In this document: piece by piece, positions 33,373 through 36,651 of the stretch | Position numbering within the stretch: position 1 is the first letter of the stretch | Layout: each line of letters begins with the position of its first letter | NCBI GenBank assembly: GCA_020445165.1 | Contig: JAGRHE010000009.1 | Coordinates: 1 to 36,651, forward strand | Source of the DNA: Gammaproteobacteria bacterium | GTDB lineage: Bacteria; Pseudomonadota; Gammaproteobacteria; Chromatiales; Sedimenticolaceae | Direction of reading: 5' to 3' | Length of the DNA stretch: 36,651 nucleotides | Program-made: the position numbers and the translations under genes | Notes under the pieces: model-generated | What the model was told of the DNA's origin: nothing | Database searches by the model: none | Seen by the model: only the letters and a program-made list of their open reading frames with translations

Positions 33373-34950
33373 CTAGAACATGTCAGCGTTGATCAGGAAG
33401 TGCACCCAGATGCTGGCGGCGTAACCCAGCGCAATGGCCCAGGTCCATTTCAGGTGGGCGAAGAAGGTGTAGATGCCTCGCGCCTGTCCCATCACGGCGA
33501 CGCCGGCCGCCGAGCCGATAGCCAGCATGGATCCACCCACGCCGGCGGTCAGCGTGACCAGCAGCCATTGTCCGTGTGACATGTCCGGCAGCATCGCCAG
33601 CACCGCGAACATCACCGGGATGTTGTCGATGATCGCCGACAGCACGCCGACCAGGATATTGGCACCAGTGGGACCGAGCTGGCCGTACATCAGTTCCGAA
33701 CCCAGTGCCAGGTAACCGAGGGTGCCGAGTCCGCCGACGCACAGGATGATGCCGTAGAAGAACATCAACGTGTCCCACTCGGCGCGTTCCAGCGATTTGA
33801 AGATGTTGTAGGGAAGTTGGCCCGGCTGCACCGTCGTCTGATTGGGTGGCACGGTCTCAGTGCCTTCGAGGTCGAGCTGGTGCTCGCCCAGGTTGTTCTC
33901 ACCTTTTTCCAGCATCGCGTCGGTCTGACGCCTGGCCTCGCTTGTGCCTTTCTCCGCCAAGCTGTGGGCACGGCGCTTGAGGTAGTAGCCGAAGAACTTC
34001 AACAGGCCCAGGCCGGTCATCATGCCGAGCACTGGAGGCATGTGCAGGAAGTTGTGTGCCGACACTGCCATGGCAATGGTCACGATGAACAGCCCTACCA
34101 CGAACCAGGCACCGTGTTTGAGTTCGGCTGATTCGTTCAGCGCTGCCGGCCGCTCGGAAGAAACCGTGAACGACATCAGTGCCGCCGGCACCAGCCAGTT
34201 CACGACGGACGGAATGAACAGGGCGAAGAATTCGCTGAAATCGATCAGTCCCTTCTGCCAGACCATCAGCGTGGTGATATCACCGAATGGCGAGAAAGCG
34301 CCGCCGGCATTTGCCGCGATCACGATGTTGATGCAGGCGACGGCGACGAACTTGTGGTTTGCGCCGCCGACGGCCATGGCCACGGTGGCCATCAGCAAGG
34401 CGGTGGTCAGGTTGTCGGCGACCGGTGAAATGCAGAACGCCAAGCCTCCGGTCAGCCAGTAGATGGTCCGCAGCGAGAAACCACGTGTGACCAGCCAAAC
34501 ACGCAACACGTCGAACACGCCGCGCTCTTCCATCGTGTTGATGAAGGTCATCGCTGCGAGCAGGAACAGGAACAGCTCGGCGAATTCGAGCAGGTTATGG
34601 CGCATCGCGATTTCGGCGGTATGGATATCGCCGGTCTGGGCATAGGCAATGGCGACCAGCACCCAGATGATGCCAGCCGCGACGATCACCGGCTTGGACT
34701 TGCGCAGATGCAGCGTCTCTTCGCCGATGACCATTGCATAGGCGACGATGAACACGATCAGGCTGGTCCAACCGGCCCAGTGCGATGTGAAGTCGAGCGG
34801 GTGCGCGGTGCCCTCGGCGAATGCCGCGGCCGGCAGGAAGAGTCCCAGCAGGACCGCCAGCCAGGCGAATCGACCCCAATGGCGATTGTTGGTTTCGATG
34901 CCGTGTGTGCCGTGTGTGCCGTGATGGCGGGATATCCCTGTCGTACGCAT
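33373..34950 (-). CDS. nhaD: Na+/H+ antiporter NhaD
   Basis: A 525-residue polytopic antiporter exchanging cytoplasmic Na+ (or Li+) for H+. It has the family landmarks HNLLEFAELFLFLLAAMTFI, SPVADNLTTALLMATVAM, NAGGAFSPFGDITTLMVW and SAIIDNIPVMFAVLAM, with many hydrophobic helices and a hydrophilic loop at about 360-400. The N-terminus is unusual: a His/Thr/Gly-rich stretch (about 8-17) encoded by a short tandem repeat, then a signal-peptide-like hydrophobic segment ending AAAFAEG. The ATG at 34950 has no strong ribosome site; an upstream extension to 35145 encodes sequence unlike the family and is rejected. It points to a saline or alkaline habitat. Confidence 0.93.
   Translation of the reverse strand: MRTTGISRHHGTHGTHGIETNNRHWGRFAWLAVLLGLFLPAAAFAEGTAHPLDFTSHWAGWTSLIVFIVAYAMVIGEETLHLRKSKPVIVAAGIIWVLVAIAYAQTGDIHTAEIAMRHNLLEFAELFLFLLAAMTFINTMEERGVFDVLRVWLVTRGFSLRTIYWLTGGLAFCISPVADNLTTALLMATVAMAVGGANHKFVAVACINIVIAANAGGAFSPFGDITTLMVWQKGLIDFSEFFALFIPSVVNWLVPAALMSFTVSSERPAALNESAELKHGAWFVVGLFIVTIAMAVSAHNFLHMPPVLGMMTGLGLLKFFGYYLKRRAHSLAEKGTSEARRQTDAMLEKGENNLGEHQLDLEGTETVPPNQTTVQPGQLPYNIFKSLERAEWDTLMFFYGIILCVGGLGTLGYLALGSELMYGQLGPTGANILVGVLSAIIDNIPVMFAVLAMLPDMSHGQWLLVTLTAGVGGSMLAIGSAAGVAVMGQARGIYTFFAHLKWTWAIALGYAASIWVHFLINADMF
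34900..34926. repeat. Short 9-base tandem repeat in nhaD 5' end
   Basis: Two exact copies of GCCGTGTGT (34900-34908, 34909-34917) and a third, altered copy (34918-34926) encode the HGTHGTHG stretch of NhaD on the minus strand. Because the unit is a multiple of three, copy-number change would keep the frame. Confidence 0.7.
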
Positions 34951-35170
34951 GATTCCGTGTTCTCTTTGGCGAGGTGATCGGTTGCTTGCGCTATCGGCGC
35001 CGGATTGATCATCTTGAGTGACCGATGAGCGCGTTGCGAAGCAATCTGGCCGATCCCGGCGTGACAGGTTGCAACGGTCTGCGCACCGTGTCCGAAGCGC
35101 GACCGCCATCAGCTTCGCAGCCCACCGTCGGGATGACGCTGACAACGCCGGCCATTACCATCGGCGCAGG

Positions 35171-35767
35171 ATGAATTACCTGGCGCACCTGTACCTGGCC
35201 GACAGCGACCCGGATGCCCTTGTCGGCAGCCTGATGGGTGATTTCGTCAAGGGGGCGATCGATGCAACGCGATTGCCGGGTTCGCCGGCCCTGGCACGCG
35301 CAATCGTGCAGCACCGCCACATTGATTCATTCACCGATGCGCATGCGGTCGTGCAACGCAGCAAGCAACGGATTCGGCCGCCATATCGACGTTATGCCGG
35401 TATCCTCGTCGACGTCTTTTACGATCACTACCTGGCCATTACGTGGCAGCGTTATTCCGACGTCGAGCTCGCTGCGTTCGCACAGTCGGTCTACCGGGTG
35501 ATGATGGCGCGGTTGGACACGCTGCCGCCGCGTATGCAACGCAGCATGCGCTACATGATACGCGCCGACCTGCTGGTGAGTTACCGGGATATCGATGGGG
35601 TGGGGCGCGCCCTGCTGGGCATCGAGTCGCGCCTATCGCGGCCGAGTGGCTTGAGCGCGGCGATCAGCGAACTGAAAGACAATTACGCAGAACTGGCGAG
35701 CGACTTTGACGCGTTTTTTCCGCAGTTGCGGGAATATGTCGAACGGCAAGCGCCGGGCGTTGATTGA
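35171..35767 (+). CDS. acpH: Acyl carrier protein phosphodiesterase AcpH
   Basis: A 198-residue HD-type metal-dependent hydrolase that removes the phosphopantetheine arm from acyl carrier protein. The start MNYLAHLYLA and the motifs GSLMGDFVKG, VQHRHIDSFTDAH and FYDHYLA match E. coli AcpH (193 residues), including the His and Asp residues expected to bind metal. The ATG at 35171 follows an AGG directly; the 220 bases upstream to nhaD are the shared divergent promoter region, without a clear hexamer pair. It appears to be monocistronic. Confidence 0.93.
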   Translation: MNYLAHLYLADSDPDALVGSLMGDFVKGAIDATRLPGSPALARAIVQHRHIDSFTDAHAVVQRSKQRIRPPYRRYAGILVDVFYDHYLAITWQRYSDVELAAFAQSVYRVMMARLDTLPPRMQRSMRYMIRADLLVSYRDIDGVGRALLGIESRLSRPSGLSAAISELKDNYAELASDFDAFFPQLREYVERQAPGVD

Positions 35768-35846
35768 GGTTTTTCATGGCAGTGCCCGAGGCAGTTCAGG
35801 TCGGTGAACAAGGTCGCCGGGGGCGTGGATGAGCGTTCGGGCTCAG

Positions 35847-36191
35847 TTATGCCGGGCCCCGATCCCGTGGCTGCTCGGAGTCTGGCAGCGTGTACGCATC
35901 TGCGACATAAGCCGGCCCTTTCATCAGTACGACGATCAGGCAGCCGATGGCGACCGTTAGCGCTGCTGTCCATGCAGTCACTACGAACGCGATCGCCAGG
36001 ATGATGACGTCGGCCTGGTAGGCCTGGATAGACTGACCGTCATCGGGCGCGGGAAAGTACCGGGCGAGCGCGTGGCAGAGCAGCGGTACAGCGGTGGCCG
36101 CGGCCAGCCAGCGCGGCAGTCGGCGCAGGATACGCCGCTCCAGCCCAGCTGGACTCCGATCGTATCCGGGCAGCTTCCGAAATGCCCTCAT
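35847..36191 (-). CDS. Small two-helix membrane protein
   Basis: A 114-residue protein with a basic N-terminus (RRILRRLPRW), two hydrophobic segments (about 28-45 and 62-91), and a polar C-terminus beginning KGPAYVADAYTLPD. No domain recognised. The KGPAYVADAY segment looks conserved-like, and similar small membrane proteins are common in gammaproteobacteria, but I cannot assign a role. A GAGGCGGGG stretch upstream of the ATG can serve as ribosome site. It converges with acpH, 79 bases away. Confidence 0.65.
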   Translation of the reverse strand: MRAFRKLPGYDRSPAGLERRILRRLPRWLAAATAVPLLCHALARYFPAPDDGQSIQAYQADVIILAIAFVVTAWTAALTVAIGCLIVVLMKGPAYVADAYTLPDSEQPRDRGPA

Positions 36192-36615
36192 CAGCGACCC
36201 CGCCTCGGATCCGTCCGGTGCACGGTGACCCGCCGGGCGGCCGTAAGCAGAGCGGTGTTTTTTGCTCGCAACGTCAACACAGCATCTCCGCTGTGGCGAG
36301 GATCAGTAGCAGAGGCGAGTGAACCCCGAGGATCGAAACCGTACAGAGTCGGCAATCGGGGTCGGCCAGCTTTGCTATTACGGAATCGATGATTTTTCGT
36401 CTTTCTGTGTCGGGGTTCTGTTTGCTCCCACGGCAAGCATGGTCCGAGAGAGGTCGAAAGCAAGCCGGCGGAAGGGCGAAAAACCAGGACAAGACCTGTG
36501 TTGGTCGGCGGTTTGAAGTCGGATGCGCAATGTGACCGGATTGCGGACGGACCGTCCGTGATCGATACCGGGCCGCGGCCGCTGACAGGCTGCGTGTCGA
36601 TAGAAAGAGAAGGTA
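36192..36615. other. Non-coding stretch before tRNA-Leu
   Basis: A 424-base region without a convincing gene. It contains the palindrome at 36544-36558. The segment next to the tRNA would hold its 3' trailer (minus strand). I see no terminator with a T-tract, no integrase remnant and no obvious attachment-site duplication within the window. Confidence 0.4.
36544..36558. repeat. CGGACGG-A-CCGTCCG inverted repeat
   Basis: A perfect 7-base inverted repeat around one central base, in the gap downstream of the tRNA-Leu gene. There is no adjacent T-run, so a terminator is unlikely. It could be a protein-binding site of unknown identity. Confidence 0.5.
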
Positions 36616-36651
36616 TGGTACCGAGGGTCGGACTCGAACCGACAAGCTGTT
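36616..36651 (-). tRNA. tRNA-Leu, 3' part only
   Basis: On the minus strand the last 36 bases read as the end of a tRNA: variable-arm end, T-arm GTCGG-TTCGAGT-CCGAC, acceptor strand CCTCGGT, discriminator A, and encoded CCA. The acceptor and CCA (CCTCGGTACCA) agree with tRNA-Leu(GAG) of E. coli as I recall it, and the sequence before the T-stem fits a class II long variable arm. The anticodon lies outside the window, so the isoacceptor is not proven. Confidence 0.75.

Overview
The window reads as a chromosomal segment of a GC-rich gammaproteobacterium. Pointers are a complete EF-P/EpmA/EpmB set, a FimX-type degenerate GGDEF/EAL protein, AcpH, a Mak-type fructokinase, a PhoPQ-like pair and an NhaD antiporter. 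The mix, with NhaD suggesting saline or alkaline water, resembles free-living Chromatiales-like lineages. Species cannot be assigned from the sequence. I see no phage, insertion sequence, CRISPR array or rRNA. A partial tRNA-Leu lies at the right edge.

Layout. (1) Bases 1-2727: a minus-strand operon nrtR-nadA-pap (NAD regulator, quinolinate synthase, PPK2-type polyphosphate phosphotransferase). It starts at a near-consensus promoter whose spacer holds a GTGT-N7-ACAC site, with a second copy just downstream. (2) 2856-6171: an HDOD protein, then a dynamin-like GTPase and a fructokinase on the opposite strand. (3) 6656-12024: an RND efflux adaptor and its permease. The permease reading frame is broken by one base near 9117, and its C-terminus carries a long Lys/Ala-rich histone-H1-like tail. 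(4) 12088-16466: the most unusual part. Three consecutive predicted secreted proteins and a membrane-anchored TPR protein carry 13 copies of a short [F/W]RP motif. An orphan ParA-type ATPase and a Met-rich membrane coiled-coil protein share the cluster, which ends at a strong bidirectional terminator. (5) 16559-20638: FimX-like c-di-GMP receptor and an upstream PilZ-like partner. (6) 20792-23397: epmB, efp, epmA. (7) 23473-26707: ankyrin lipoprotein, then psd, a hypothetical protein and a class V aminotransferase on the minus strand. (8) 26827-27054: a decayed msrB. (9) 27056-30624: a hypothetical gene, then a minus-strand cluster running glycine-zipper protein, PepSY protein, PhoP-like, PhoQ-like, preceded by a PhoP-box-like direct repeat. 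(10) 30902-36651: membrane adenylate cyclase with a lipoprotein, NhaD, AcpH, a small membrane protein, and the 3' end of tRNA-Leu.

Most of the window is housekeeping and signalling. The best candidate for an undescribed system is 12088-16466. An ATPase of the positioning family, a TPR scaffold, a membrane coiled-coil protein and three exported proteins sharing one short motif look like a localised envelope or secreted-matrix assembly. Its function is not known to me and is left open.
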